A DNA stretch of 64,000 bases from Euglena gracilis (lineage: Eukaryota; Euglenida; Euglenophyceae; Euglenales). Of the stretch, positions 13,901 to 25,524 are shown one piece after another. Made by a program: the position numbers and the translations under genes. The stretch spans positions 16,934,595 to 16,998,594 of the forward strand of contig CP154957.1 in assembly GCA_039621445.1 (NCBI GenBank), read 5' to 3'. Position 1 is the stretch's first letter; each line of letters begins with the position of its first letter. The notes beneath the pieces are model-generated. The model was not told the origin of the DNA, did no database searches, and worked only from the letters and a program-made list of their open reading frames with translations.

Positions 13901-14731
13901 TGGCCAATGGAAGTTCTAGCGGACCCTCCCCCCAGAGGGGGGGGGTCTGTTGGCATGGCTAGCTAATAAGATTTTTTTTTTTCAGTGACCGCCGTGAAGT
14001 GCCAAAAATTTTTGGACACCCAAAACTTCTTGGCCATTTTTGGATTTTTTTAGCAACAAACCCAGCCCCAAAAACACATTTAAGAACCTCATTTCCACCT
14101 CAGCGCACAGTGCCGAAGGAATTTTTTTTCTTGTCGGAGGGTGTGGCTTTTTTTCAGTGTCTAGCAAAGTGGCGAGCCAGTGCCCCCGGATCCTTCAGCA
14201 ACAGCCTTGGCTGTGATTGCCAGTCAAGCAGCAGGGGCGCTGTTGGCAGGGCTTTTGAATCGAAGAGCCTGGAGCTCAATTTGTCCACCGGTGATCATTA
14301 GGCCAAATATGCAATGTATCGTTTGACCCCCTCTTCCATACCATTCTGATCCGTCGATTGTGTGCATTGCGTGCTCCCCCAGTCTTCGTCAGTTTGGGTT
14401 TGGGCAGTCAAGCATTCAGGGCTAAGTTCAGCCAACAATGGGGCTTTGGTTTCCAAGCCTAACCCATACCTTTTGCCTCTCATAGCTTCTCAAACATCAA
14501 CAAATATGTAATACGGTGGGTTTCTTCCGCAGGGGAGAGCAACAGCTCTTTGGGCCCTGGGCGGGGGGTTTGCAGTTGAAGCGTGGCCCGTTCTCCCATC
14601 CCGTGCCCACCCTGCAGAAAATGAACGAGGACGCCTTCTTCCACGAGGTGGCGTCGCTGGGCGTCTCCAAGCGCCGCATCAAAGCCATCAAGGCTGAGGC
14701 GGAACGCATCGCCCCCGCAAAAATGGGCTGA
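10837..14731 (+). CDS. gene 1 (3' part): TBC-domain Rab GTPase-activating protein, TBC1D12/14-like
   Basis: Seven exons (10837-10985, 11118-11195, 11775-11897, 12377-12486, 12797-12897, 13632-13711, 14618-14731) join in consistent phase, all with GT-AG borders, and give about 251 residues ending at TGA. The translation follows the TBC domain of the TBC1D12/TBC1D14 family from the segment before the arginine finger to the C-terminus. The arginine finger motif is [10 protein letters not shown] and the glutamine finger is DVGYVQ, so dual-finger GTP hydrolysis on a Rab is expected. The protein should act on endosomal or Golgi membranes. The N-terminal part of the domain (the WKGIPxxxR region) is absent from the window. 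Donors are GTG-rich (GTGTGG, GTGCGT, GTGGCC). The exact subfamily is inference; the TBC identity is firm. Confidence 0.88.
11118..11195 (+). CDS. TBC gene exon with glutamine finger
   Basis: These 26 codons read EGPEHDN...[15 protein letters not shown] and match, residue for residue in length, the family segment that ends in the YxQ finger. The acceptor is CGACAG and the donor GTGCGT, phase 0 on both sides. The following intron (11196-11774) shows nothing recognisable. Confidence 0.9.
11775..11897 (+). CDS. TBC gene exon, GM-x-AAxLL helix segment
   Basis: These 41 codons begin [14 protein letters not shown] and end FFRMDLRE. They follow the family segment GMSFIAAVLILNLD...FFRVDHGL with no length change. 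The acceptor is GTGCAG and the donor GTGTGG, phase 0. The intron after it (11898-12376) holds nothing recognisable. Confidence 0.9.
12377..12486 (+). CDS. TBC gene exon ending in the IDW motif
   Basis: The exon encodes [17 protein letters not shown]...EFYCID plus two bases of a Trp codon that the next exon completes, giving the TBC IDW motif. The acceptor is ACCAG and the donor GTGGCC. The internal coding match is strong; the acceptor is pyrimidine-poor. Confidence 0.87.
12797..12897 (+). CDS. TBC gene exon, LYSKSLPLD segment
   Basis: The exon begins with the last base of the split Trp codon, then [20 protein letters not shown]. This is nearly identical to the family signature [19 protein letters not shown]. 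The acceptor is GTGCAG and the donor GTGTGC, ending in phase 1. Confidence 0.95.
12926..12980. repeat. short TTGAATTG tandem repeat in a TBC intron
   Basis: TTGAATTGTTGAATTG units occur four to five times just after exon 5. The rest of the intron to 13157 has no recognisable feature. Confidence 0.7.
13158..13226. repeat. interstitial CCCTAA telomere-type repeats
   Basis: Degenerate CCCTAA units (with AACCATTACCC and AACCATGACCC variants) run for about 65 bp within an intron of the TBC gene. The strand and motif are the same as in the larger array near 29.2 kb. Confidence 0.85.
13632..13711 (+). CDS. TBC gene exon, C-terminal TBC helix
   Basis: The exon encodes [20 protein letters not shown] then FITHLPK, matching the family segment that ends in LTRLPE. 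The acceptor is GCCCAG and the donor GTGTCT. The first codon is completed from the preceding exon. The intron after it (13712-14617) has C-run/G-run hairpins around 13853-13945 and otherwise nothing recognisable. Confidence 0.88.
14618..14731 (+). CDS. TBC gene last exon
   Basis: Thirty-seven codons run [20 protein letters not shown]...IAPAKMG to a TGA stop. The acceptor is CCTGCAG and the phase is 0, continuous with the previous exon. The basic, Lys/Arg-rich end corresponds to the charged tail after the TBC domain in relatives. Confidence 0.88.
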   Translation, partial: KMNEDAFFHEVASLGVSKRRIKAIKAEAERIAPAKMG

Positions 14732-15216
14732 GCTGGCCTGCACCCATCCCGTGCCTCCCTGCGTCACCTGGCGGGCGACTTGCCTGGCCGATCCATCTCT
14801 TCCTTTTCGCCGATGCATCGCTTCGGAGGGTTGTGTGTGTTTGTGCGGAGCCCATGCGTATTGCTTCCCCTCCTGATCCTGTTGCAACCAAGCCGTTTTC
14901 CGCTTGTCACTCCGCACAATCCATTCAACTTTCGCGGCACTTTCATGCCGGTTCACCTCATTCATGTGTTGCTGTGAGATACTTTAACGCTGGCCCGATC
15001 AGATTTTTTTCTGGAGAATTTGCTGTGTCTTCCCTGGTCATGGGAGCGTAGTTTCAACCACAAGAGATGATAAACATGGGGGGGGGCAGAAGGCCTCGCT
15101 GGAGAGGCATCTGTGTGAGCAGGAGACTCCTTCCGGGCCAAACGTGTGGGCCACGACCCCACGCCGCCCAGCACCCCCCCCCCCCGCTGCAGGCTCTCCT
15201 CCCCTCCCCCCATCCC
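14732..15216. other. intergenic gap between the two trafficking genes
   Basis: Only about 490 bp separate the TBC stop codon from the proposed ATG of the ARF-GEF. No canonical AATAAA was seen. A C-run/CT-rich stretch (15170-15210) lies immediately before the ATG. The gene 2 promoter, or a spliced leader exon, would have to lie here. Confidence 0.5.
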
Positions 15217-15370
15217 ATGGGCGTGGTGTCGGAGCTCAGCGATGGGGACCGGAAGCTGCTGGCGGCGTACATCCACTACCTCGTCCTCGCCCTGCGCAGC
15301 AACGAGCGCTTCTCCCACGCCGGCCGCTTCCTCGACGTGCTGACGGAGGGGCCCCGCAACCCGTTCATGG
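15217..15370 (+). CDS. ARF-GEF exon 1, N-terminal DCB start
   Basis: The ATG at 15217 opens MGVVSELSDGDRKLL then AAYIHYLVLALRSNERFS, resembling the first helix of GBF1 (EINIVVGAIKRNARWS). The reading frame stays open to 15540, but similarity ends near GPRNPFMG, so the 3' border is approximate. No strong GT donor is visible. Confidence 0.55.
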
Positions 15371-18300
15371 GCGCCGCCGGGCGGCGGCCTGAGCCGGCAT
15401 ACACTTCTTCAATTCGGGGCTGCGAAAGAGGATGCCGGTCTGCAGTCACAATCCCTGATTTTTTTCCCCCCTTGAATGGGGGCCGCTGTCGTGTGATGCC
15501 GAACCGCTACCTATTCATGACATTGTCTCCCACCGACTGACGGTGGGCAGAGTCCCTCCATCTGATTCCTCGTCAAATAAAATTAATTATATGTAAATAA
15601 TGTATGATAACAAATCAATGCTTAAATCAGAAGGTGTCGGTCCCCTGCCATTCCACCCCCCTCCTTGACTGGATGGGGGGGTTTCTTTAGGTGGTACCAT
15701 GACAGGCGGGTGGGGGTGCCCCCCCCCCCCCCCACTTTCTTGGGGTCGATCCCCCCATCAGGCCTTCCCGTACAGCCCTGCCCCTCCTTTACTGGGAGGG
15801 TTAGACCACGTCCATCCCCCCCCCCTGACCTGTCAAACCCCGCCCCAGACCCCATTTGCCAGCCATGCGTCATTTACCCCCGTCACAAGACGAGCCCCCA
15901 CCCCCCCAGAGGGGTTGGGTGACGGCTTTTTTCAGAGTGACTGAGTGTTTTTTTTTGGCCCAAAACCAACGGGGAAGTGACCTGGGGGGTCACTTCCACT
16001 CTTCCATGAACAGTCAGTCAAAACCGCCCTCTGGGGGCCACTTTGGGATCCAGAAGAATTGGCTCAAATGTGAGTAAAATTGCCAAAAAAAAAAGAGAAT
16101 TCAGGTGCCTTCGGGGCCGGGTCACCATCGTGGTTTTTGCCACCCTGCCCCCCCCCCCCCCCGCGGGTGGTGTGGCAGTCGTTTTTTGTGGTGTTTTTTT
16201 TTGTGATGTGGCCCGCCTGTCACTCCGCCGCCCACGTCCCGTGCTGGAGATGCGGGACCAGCTCTGCAGCGCCAGCGCAGGCGGGGGCGGCCTCGCGCTG
16301 GACGCGCTGCAGCCCTTCGTGGAGGTGGTCCGCTCCCCGCAGACCCCCGCGCCCATTACTGCCGTCGCGCTGCAGGCGTTCCTGCAGTTCCTCGAGCTGC
16401 GCTGCGGCTTCGTGGACCGCGAGGCCGTGGAGCGCATCGCGGCCGCCACCATTGGCCAAGGGGCTGCCTGGCCGAACAAAGCCGACCCTCCTCGGGCATG
16501 GCAATGCGTTCACTTTGCATGTGGGGGCGGGTTTGGGTTTGTGAACAGTCAGACAAAGTGTGCGGCCGTTGGGAAACATGTCCAAGCGGCATTCAAACGC
16601 CCCCTCCACGTTGGGGGGCCACCAAATCCTGACCTTCAGAAATGGAAGTTTTTTTTCCCCTCAGCGAAGAAACAGTTTGCGAATGTTCAGTCCTCAGTGA
16701 TGGACTGGGACGAAAGAATGATCAGTGAATAGGGCATAGGACACTAGGGCGGGGTGGTTTGTGCGGGCTTCAATCACCCACTGGGTAAAGGGGGGACACC
16801 GGGCAGCCCTCTGCCGCGGACGCGAAGCTGGAGGTGGCGGACACGCAGTCCCACGAGGCAGTGCTCGGCAAGATCATTGAGGTGCTGGCGGAGTGCGTGC
16901 GGCACCCGTGCGGCGCCGCCCTCCCCGGGGCCCACCTCCTGCCCAGGGCCCACTGTCGAACTTTTCGAAGCAGCGCAGGACCTCACCCCCTCCATCATGA
17001 CGGTTGGAGATGTGGCCGGGCCAACGTGCACGTGGCCACAACCATCGTTCAGGTCCAACTGCAGGCACATTGTGGGGTCATAGTCTGCATCAATCAATCT
17101 ATTATTGCAAATTGGTATGCAAATTATTCGAGGCAGCCTGGTTGGCACAATTCTCCCATCAACAACAACTTTTTGACCAACCAACTGTTCTGCGCTCGTG
17201 GTATCCAATTTTTTTTTACCGAGCTTTGATTGCCTTATGTACCAACCCAAACAAACGCGGCCAGCTTGCCGGCTATTTCGCCGGGTCTTGCCCCCGAGCA
17301 TCCTCCAGGCCTGCCTGCGGCTGGCACTGTCGGGTCCCCCGGAGCCGTCAGAGCTGCTGCGCCGCACCGCCGAACAGGCCATCCAGGACATCGTATCCCT
17401 CCTCCAGGGCCCTGAGATGTTTATTTTTATTCGCTCAATTGGAACAAAATATATCCTGCGAACGAAACATGCACACATTTGTGCCAGGTGCATTCATCAA
17501 CAACATGCTGGGCCCATTCATGCCCGTACACCGCACACCGTACCGACACATACATGCATTACTTCAGGCATCGGGACTCTGCTCTCATCTTCACACGGGT
17601 CCGAGAAGCCCTCAGTGCCGCCGAGGCCAGGAGATTTCTTAAGGGGACCCCATCCCCGGGGGGTCCAGCCAGCCAGCAGCTCAAATCCAGCCAGCAGCCC
17701 AAATCGGGGCTGGGAGCCCCCCCCCCCCCCCCGGGGGGGAGTGAAATAAAGTTGGGTCCAGCCCGGCCAGAGGCCGGGCCAGCCGGCCGCAGGCTGGCCA
17801 GCAAACTGGGCTGCCCAGCTCACCTATCCCTTGATCAAGCTCCATCCATGGACCAGGCATGAGTCAGTAAGCAGGCTGTTCCTCCAGTCCCGATCCAGCC
17901 TTGATCTAGCTCCATCCATCAAAAATGTCGAGAAGGAATTTTTTTAGAAAAATTTGTTTTTTCATCGACCCAGCCCAGCACAGCTCCCTCCAGCCCCAGA
18001 CCCCCCACTCCCCTCTATCCCCCAGGGTCTCGCCAGCAGCTCGTTTCCAGCCAGAGGCGTTTTTTTCCAGCCGGAGGCTGGACCCCCGGGGGTGGGCCTT
18101 AGGGAAGAGGGCAGGAGGCAAGAGCAGCACTGGGCGCAAGGGTGTTGACCCACCCACGGGAACCACACCAACCACACAAGGTGAGTGTATGTCCCTACAG
18201 CGCTGGAATTACACCAGAGTTGCTCACCCGGCCAGGGGGAGCAACAAAAGAGGACTGGTGTAAGGGGTACCTGGCCACTCACTCACCACACAGCAAACTG

Positions 18301-21300
18301 GGCCAGAAGCGAAGTTAGCGCCGGCCATAAACAGACAAGGAGCCTCAGTGCAACCAAGCGGGGGTCCTTAAGAAATCCCCTGGCCGAGGCAGACCCCGAG
18401 GGAGAGGCGGCCATGTTGGTGCGCAACAGTGGGCCTGTGTTGCTCTTCGTGTGCCGGCTGGTGGGCTGCGACCAAGCTCCTGTTGACCCCCCCCCCCCAC
18501 CTATGGACTCTGGCTCGGCCATTAACTGCATCAACACTTTCTTTCCTGGGCCAACCCCTGGTGCAAAATCAGCGGACCGCTGTCTCTGACGGGGAGGTGA
18601 TGCTTTTGTATTTGACCCTGCTGAATCATATGGACAACATCTTTCGTGGGATGCTGTGCGTCGAAGAGCCTTCTACACATGCCGTATTCCAGGTTAACGT
18701 GCATTTTTTTATGACCAAATGGGTTTTATTGTCAAGAAAGATTCGCCGCCAACAACTGTTTTGGTTTTGTATTTTGGTTTTGGGTTTGTTGCGACCGCCA
18801 CCGGTTCTTAGGGCCAGCATAATTATTTCTCGGGTGCGCACAACCATCAGCGGAGCGATGGCAATTCACACAGGACGCTTGGCGGCGACTCCGTCCGCTC
18901 GCTGCTGACCAGCTTCAGCGCCGGGGCGGAGGTCGGGGAGGAGGCGGCGCTGTCCCCACTCACCCCGAGCACCACCATCCGCACGTCGCGCATCAACCTG
19001 CTGGGCCTGCAGCTGGCGCACTGGGTCCTCCTCCTGCTCCAGGAGCGGCTGCTGCATGGCCAGAGCGACCCGGGCAATGCCGCTTGCCTGCAACCCAGGG
19101 GCGTGGAGCGCTGCGCACCCATGAGCAGCCGTCTGTTGTCCTGAATTATTTTTTTTGCTTTTGCTTGGAAACTGACATGGCCAACTTGCAACTTGCCGGC
19201 TTGCCTATGCCCAACTTGCATGCCAACTGCTGTGAATTCACATGGTATTGCCCTAGAGGGGTTACCGTAGGAGGAGGCTCGAGCTCGAACGTTCGAGCTT
19301 GAGCCTCCTCAAACCTTTTTCAACCCCCCCCCAGCGGGCTCAAACAGCCTCCTCAAACCACCTCCAGGTCAAATTTGGGGTCAAAATTGATTTTTTGGGG
19401 GCATTTTTGCAGTTTCGATTCTTTGGGCACCCGGTTTGGCTGACCCCCCGGGGGGGGTCAGCCAGCAGAGCAGCCCTTTTCCAGACAGCCCCAGCCCAAA
19501 TTTTCCAGCCTCTGAGCTGGACACCCCCTGGGGGGTTGTCACGGCCCGGATGTCCCCTCCCCGGAGGTGCAGCTGGTCTGGTTTTGGTTTGTGGACCCTC
19601 CACCCAAGGAGGTTTCTGCCTTTTTTAGAAACAAACCTTCCCGAAGCAAAACGGGCCGACGCGAGATACTGTCTCCTACCTGGTGCCTTTCCAGCCGCTG
19701 TGGGTGCCATGGTCAGTCCCCCCCCCTGCGCCCCAAAATGGTCTTGATTCAGGGTCCAAGAGGAGAACGAGGAAACCGGCCTGTGAGTCCCGGTGCAGCA
19801 CACACATGGGCTTTGGGGGTCTGGCGTGCTGTGCTGCTCTGCGGGGGAGGCGTGCGGGCCGGTCCGCGCCATCGTGACGGACGTGCTGCCCCGCGCCCTC
19901 CTCAAGGTGGCTCGGATGCGGCCGCTCAACATCGTGGTGCGGTGCTCGCTGCTCACCACCATCCGCCTCCTCGCCTCCTACGCTGCGCTGCACATCCAGC
20001 CCCACCCCGCGCCTCCTCTTTGTATTCCATGCTTGGCACAGAAGGTGAGCTTGGCGTGTGTGTGTGTGTGTGCGTGTGCATGTGTGTTGCACTATGTCTG
20101 TGAAAATGTGTGTGTCTGCATGTCTATGTGTACACATATGTGTGTGTGCACAGGTGTGCGGGTGTGGGTGCATGTGTGACTGTGAGTGTGCGTTTGCATT
20201 ATGTCCATGTATGTCTGTATGCATGTGTGCATTTGTGTGCATGCATGTGTCCAGCGCAGACAATTGCTTAAGCACTGTCCCACCCCCCCCCCCCCGGGGG
20301 GGTGGGTGACTGGTTTTTTCAGAGTGACTGACTGGTTTTGGGCCCGGACCCCCTCCCCCCCCCGGGGGGGGTCGGCCAGGAGTGGGCAAAAGTGGCTTGA
20401 GTGACCCCGGCGCCGAAGGCGCCGGAAAAATTTTTTTGGCCTAAAATGGCCTTAAGTGACTGGAAAGTGGCCGTTTTTCTGAGTGGCCGCGCCCCCCCCC
20501 CCCCCCCCCGGGGGGGGTAGTGACTGGCTGGTTTTTTGAAAATGAGTGACTGACTGGTTTTTAAAAAAGTGGAGTGACCCCCCCCCCCCCCCCCCCGGGG
20601 GTCGGTAAGCAATTGTATGGTCCAGCGACTGCTCCTGCTGCATTCCTTCCGTCGCCACTTCATTCCCTCGCAGCAAGCAAATCTTTCCCCCCCCCTGCCA
20701 CCTCTCCGAAGGGACGCCGCCGGCAACTCCTGTCGTTCGTGCTGGCGGTGCATCTGCTGCCATTCCAGAACTCCCTGACTCCCCCCAGCATGCTCTCCCC
20801 CCTCACCACCACGGGGAGGTCTCTGGCGGTCGGCACCGACCGACAGTGCCGCGTGGCAACACAGCACCTTGTAGAGATTGGGGCATCATATAGGGGTGTG
20901 CTTCGTGGGGACCAACCAAATTCTTTACAAATATTTATCAACAAATTATTATTAATTTACAAATATTGTGAAATTTCTTTTGAGTTTACCTCCCTCGTGC
21001 CACAATGTTGTGTGTCTGCCCACACACTGAGGCAGGCTGGGGATTCTCTCTCCCGGCATGGCTGTCAAGCCCTCTCGAGCCCCCCTGTGCCGGCAGCCAC
21101 CCCCCCCACCCCTGATGGCGCGGACTTCCTGTCCCTGCACCGGGATGAAGATGCGGAGCTGGTGCTGGAGTGCCGAGCCCCACTTGACCAAAGAAGGCAG
21201 GACTGTCCATGTGCCCTCGGGTGAAATTTTGACTGGTTTTTTCAGTGCAGGGGGTGGGTTACCGTTAGTCTGCCAAGAAACGGCAGGTCAGATGAGACCA

Positions 21301-24300
21301 GAGGAATAGCCCAATTGACCCTCCATAGCAGTAGGTGGGGATGCTTGGGAGTCCCGCCTGGCCTTTACTCTGTCTGTTCCCCGTGCAGTGGGTTGCCTTT
21401 GAGGGAGGTGCAGGCTAGACAGTGAAGACACCCACCTCATTGCCCCCTCTGCTGTAGCTGGGAGGTCATGGGAGCTGGGTTTGTCAGAGGGGGGGGGGGG
21501 CAGCGGCCGATCGTTCGTCGTCACCGGTTGACCACTGTCCTACCGAACATTTTTCCATTTTTTAAAAATTAGAATTTGGTTGAAACGCAGCTGACCGTGG
21601 CATACCGCGGCCAAACCAAATATTTTTTTTGGGTTGGGGTGTCGATGGCTGCAAACGACGGTCACAAATATGTATATTCATGGGGATTTTGCAAAGAATA
21701 TCAGGGTTCAGATTTTGATACAAAACAATTGAGCCATTGCTGCTCGACGTCGTTGTTCCAAGTTTTGCAATACTTGCAGGAGGAGGTCGCTTCTCCTACC
21801 TTTGTTTGTTAACTCCAATCCATGCATTTGGGTTTTGAAACGTCTCACAAAAAGACAATTTACAATGACCTCACCCACCATTATGTGACGCGGTCCAACC
21901 AAAATGAAGTTCAGGGTCGAAAAATCAGAAATGGGTAGGCTGCGCGTGGGCTGCCCAACGAAAGACCGGTTGGGCCGCGCCCCAACGAGAGAGTGAATGA
22001 CCACCCCTGCCCCCCCAAGCCACCAGGTCGGGCCCGGAGCGGGAGCCTCCTGGAGTGGTGTAGCGAGCCGCATTTCGCGCCATTCCTGTGCTGCTACTAC
22101 GACTGCAGCCCCCTCGCCCCGAACGCCTTCGAGCTGCTGTGCCGCCTCCTTGCCCTCGGCACCACGGAGACCAACCCTTTTGGCCAGCACCTGCTCGCAG
22201 ACCTGACAGACCGTGCGATTGCTCCATTGTTGGTTTCAGGCGTGTGGCGCCAACGGCCATAAGCGAATAAAAAAAAACTGATTGCAAAAAAAAATTGCAC
22301 TTTTCCCATTGTCCATCGTTCATATGTTCATGCCGGAGAAAAAATATTGATGGGATGTTGTGTGAAAGGCAAGGTTCCTCTGAGCTTTCAGGAGCCTCCA
22401 AACCTGCAAGTTGAAATCAAGATACCAAAAATCCTCCACTGAATGAATTGAATGAAATGAATCCTCAACTGAACCTGCTTTTGGTTCCATCATTGGTGTC
22501 TAATTTTCTTTTACTTTGATAATTTCTTTTGTTTTATTTTACAAATGTTTTTTTTTTAAAAGAACGGCAGGTTGTGAATTTTTTTGCTTGTGAGTTTTTA
22601 ATCTCGAATTTATATTTTTGCTGCTCAACGTTGTTTGTTTTGCTCAGAGCTATTGTGTGTGGGTCTCAGGACTTTTCCGGCCTTTATCTCCTCCAGGGTG
22701 ACCAATTGCACGAGCGTGATATGGCAACCTCCGCTGGTGCGTTGGAGAACCCACCTCGTCTGAATACTCTTCAGCTCCTCTGTTCAGGTGGCTGGCAGGC
22801 CGTGCTATTCAAGACACGTGTGAAAGCACAGAAGGTGCTGTGTGTACAAAAGGCGGGTCAAATTTTTACGTTGTTTTTGAAAGGAGAAAATGCATGTCTT
22901 CAGTTCTTTTCTGATTTTAGTTGCCCTTCGATATAGTACCCCAGGATGCATGATTTTTGAAATTCGTCAAAATGACATTTTTTTTCATGGACATTTGGTT
23001 AAATAAAGAAGCAAGTATTTTAGTTTTTGCGGCAACAAAACTTTCCCAGACATCTTCATTTTTCATCCTGGGGGGGGGTTAGTAGATCATTCTTTTTGGT
23101 TGGTCTGCCAGGCTTTATAAGTGGGAGGTGGGGTCAGGGCTGTACGGGAACCTCCACAACCCTGTGGGTGGTGGGTGGGGGGGGGGGCTGGACTCGCCCC
23201 AACAAGGCCTTCCCGTACAGCCCTGGGTGGGATGTAGGGGATGCCGCTGTACAGTGTGCCACACCCCATGCAACCCGTGCTCAAATGCCTGACATTTCGT
23301 TGCAAAGGTGAAAAGGGCAACCCCATGACCAAGCAACTATAGTAAAAATGGCCGAAAATGGCCGAAAGTGGCCGAAAATGGCCGAAAATGGCCGAAAATG
23401 AAAAAATTTGTTGCATTTTTTTTTTCGAGTTTGTGTTTTGCCGAACAGTTTCTTTTTCCTGAGGGGCCATGACACATCCATGTTTTTGTCGACTTTCATC
23501 GAACGGCACGCTGTGCGGCGGGGCCTCCCCACCCCCTGGCCCGCCACGAGGCCCTCATGGCGCTGCTGGTCACCGTCGCCGGGCGCTGTGGCGTCGCCCT
23601 CAGCGCGACTGGCGCCCAGGCTTCTTTTTAAGGAAGCCTGGACCCTTCTGGCTGGAGGGGTGGGGGGCCATGGGCCAGGGGAGCAGGGCACTTTGGACCC
23701 CCTGCTCCTCCGGGGAGGGGGGTGTGCCTACAGCGCTGGAATTACACCAGAGTTTCTGAGCCGGCCAGGGGAAGCAAGCAACAAAGAGAGCTGGTGTGAG
23801 GGGTCCCTGGCCACTCGCCACACAACAAACGGGGTCAAGAAGCGAATTTAGTGCCGGCCAAAAAGAAAACAGGCGAGAAGCCTTAGTGTTGCTATGGCAC
23901 AAGGCACCCCCTCCCCCCCGGGTCGGTAAACGGAAGCCGGCCGGCGCTGCGCTGCGGCAGCAGTGCCTCGCCCGCCGCGGGCAAAAGGCGGTGCTGAGGG
24001 AGTTCGCCACGCAGTTCGGGCGGAAGGCGGCGAAGGCCGTGGCGTGGCTGTTGGCGCCGGAGCGGCAGCCGGTGGTGGGCCCCATGGGACTGGAGGGCAG
24101 GGCTGGCTGACCCCGGGGGGGGGGGGGGAGGCGGGAGTGGCGGCCGGGGTGGGCTGACAGGGCTGAGGGGGTGAGTGAGGGGGTGGAGGCTGACGGTTGT
24201 GGGGGTGGACCCCCGAAGAGCCAGAAGTTGAACTGCTTCGTTTCAGTTCCCGAGCCCTGACTGATGCCAACCTCTCAAATTCCGTGGATTGCGTATCCGA

Positions 24301-25455
24301 AACGACAAAGGGTCCCTCCGTCTGCAGCCCTGGGGGTGACGCAACCCACGGGCGAAGCCCTCGGCCAATTCCTCTTCTTCATCGGCCCGCTGCTGGACAA
24401 GACCGAAATTGGGCTCTACGCCCAGGGGCCCCCCCAGGGTGGTGTGGTGGGTGGGCACGCCACGTCTGAGAGCTGTCTCTAAAGCCATCCCCAACCTGCC
24501 GGGGTCTTTTTTTTTGCCTTCCATCGAGAGCATGCCACAGTTTGCTGCTGACCTTGGGTGCTGGTAAGGTTCATTGGATTTCTTTGCAGGGGGAGGGACG
24601 GGAAGGCGCCCTGTCAGGGTGAGGCACCCAGAAGCTGAAAGGCGGGAGAGAGGCATAAAAAGATGGAAAACAGCTGGCTTTGTATATTAAGGCATGGCAG
24701 ACCCTCCCCCAGGTTGTCCTGGCGGAACTCCAACGCACCCAGATCAGGAGACCCCCCAGATTTGAGACCCCCCCAGGGTTGGTCTCAAATTCAGCACCAG
24801 TTAGCACGGATCCTCTATGATGGCGTGATGATTCGGATTGAAAAGCCTGCCACTTTTCAATGCATTTCGGAACTTTCCCCCTCTCGACTTTTTTTTGCTG
24901 TAAAGTTTTTCCAAGACAACTCCCACCTGGGCCCAGGAGCCATCCTGTGCTAACGTTTTTTTTGTGGATTTATATATATAATCTAATATAGTACAATACA
25001 ATACAGTATAATATAATATAATATAATATGTAATGTATGTAATGTAATGTAATGTAATGTAATGTAATGTAATGTAATGTAATGTAATGTAATGTAATGT
25101 AATGTAATGTAATGTAATGTAATGTAATGTAATGTAATGTAATGTAATGTAATGTAATGTAATGTAATGTAATGTAATGTAATGTAATGCAATGTAATGT
25201 AATGCAATGTAATGCAATGTAATGCAATGTAATGCAATGTAATGCAATGTAATGCAATGCAATGCAATGTAATGCAATGTAATGCAATGTAATGCAATGT
25301 AATGCAATGTAATGCAATGCAATGTAATGCAATGTAATGTAATGTAATGTAGTGTAATGTAATGTAATGTAATGTAATGTAATGTAATATAATGTAATAT
25401 AATATATATAGTATATATATAATATAATATAATATAAATAATATAATATAATCTA

Positions 25456-25524
<69 letters not shown>

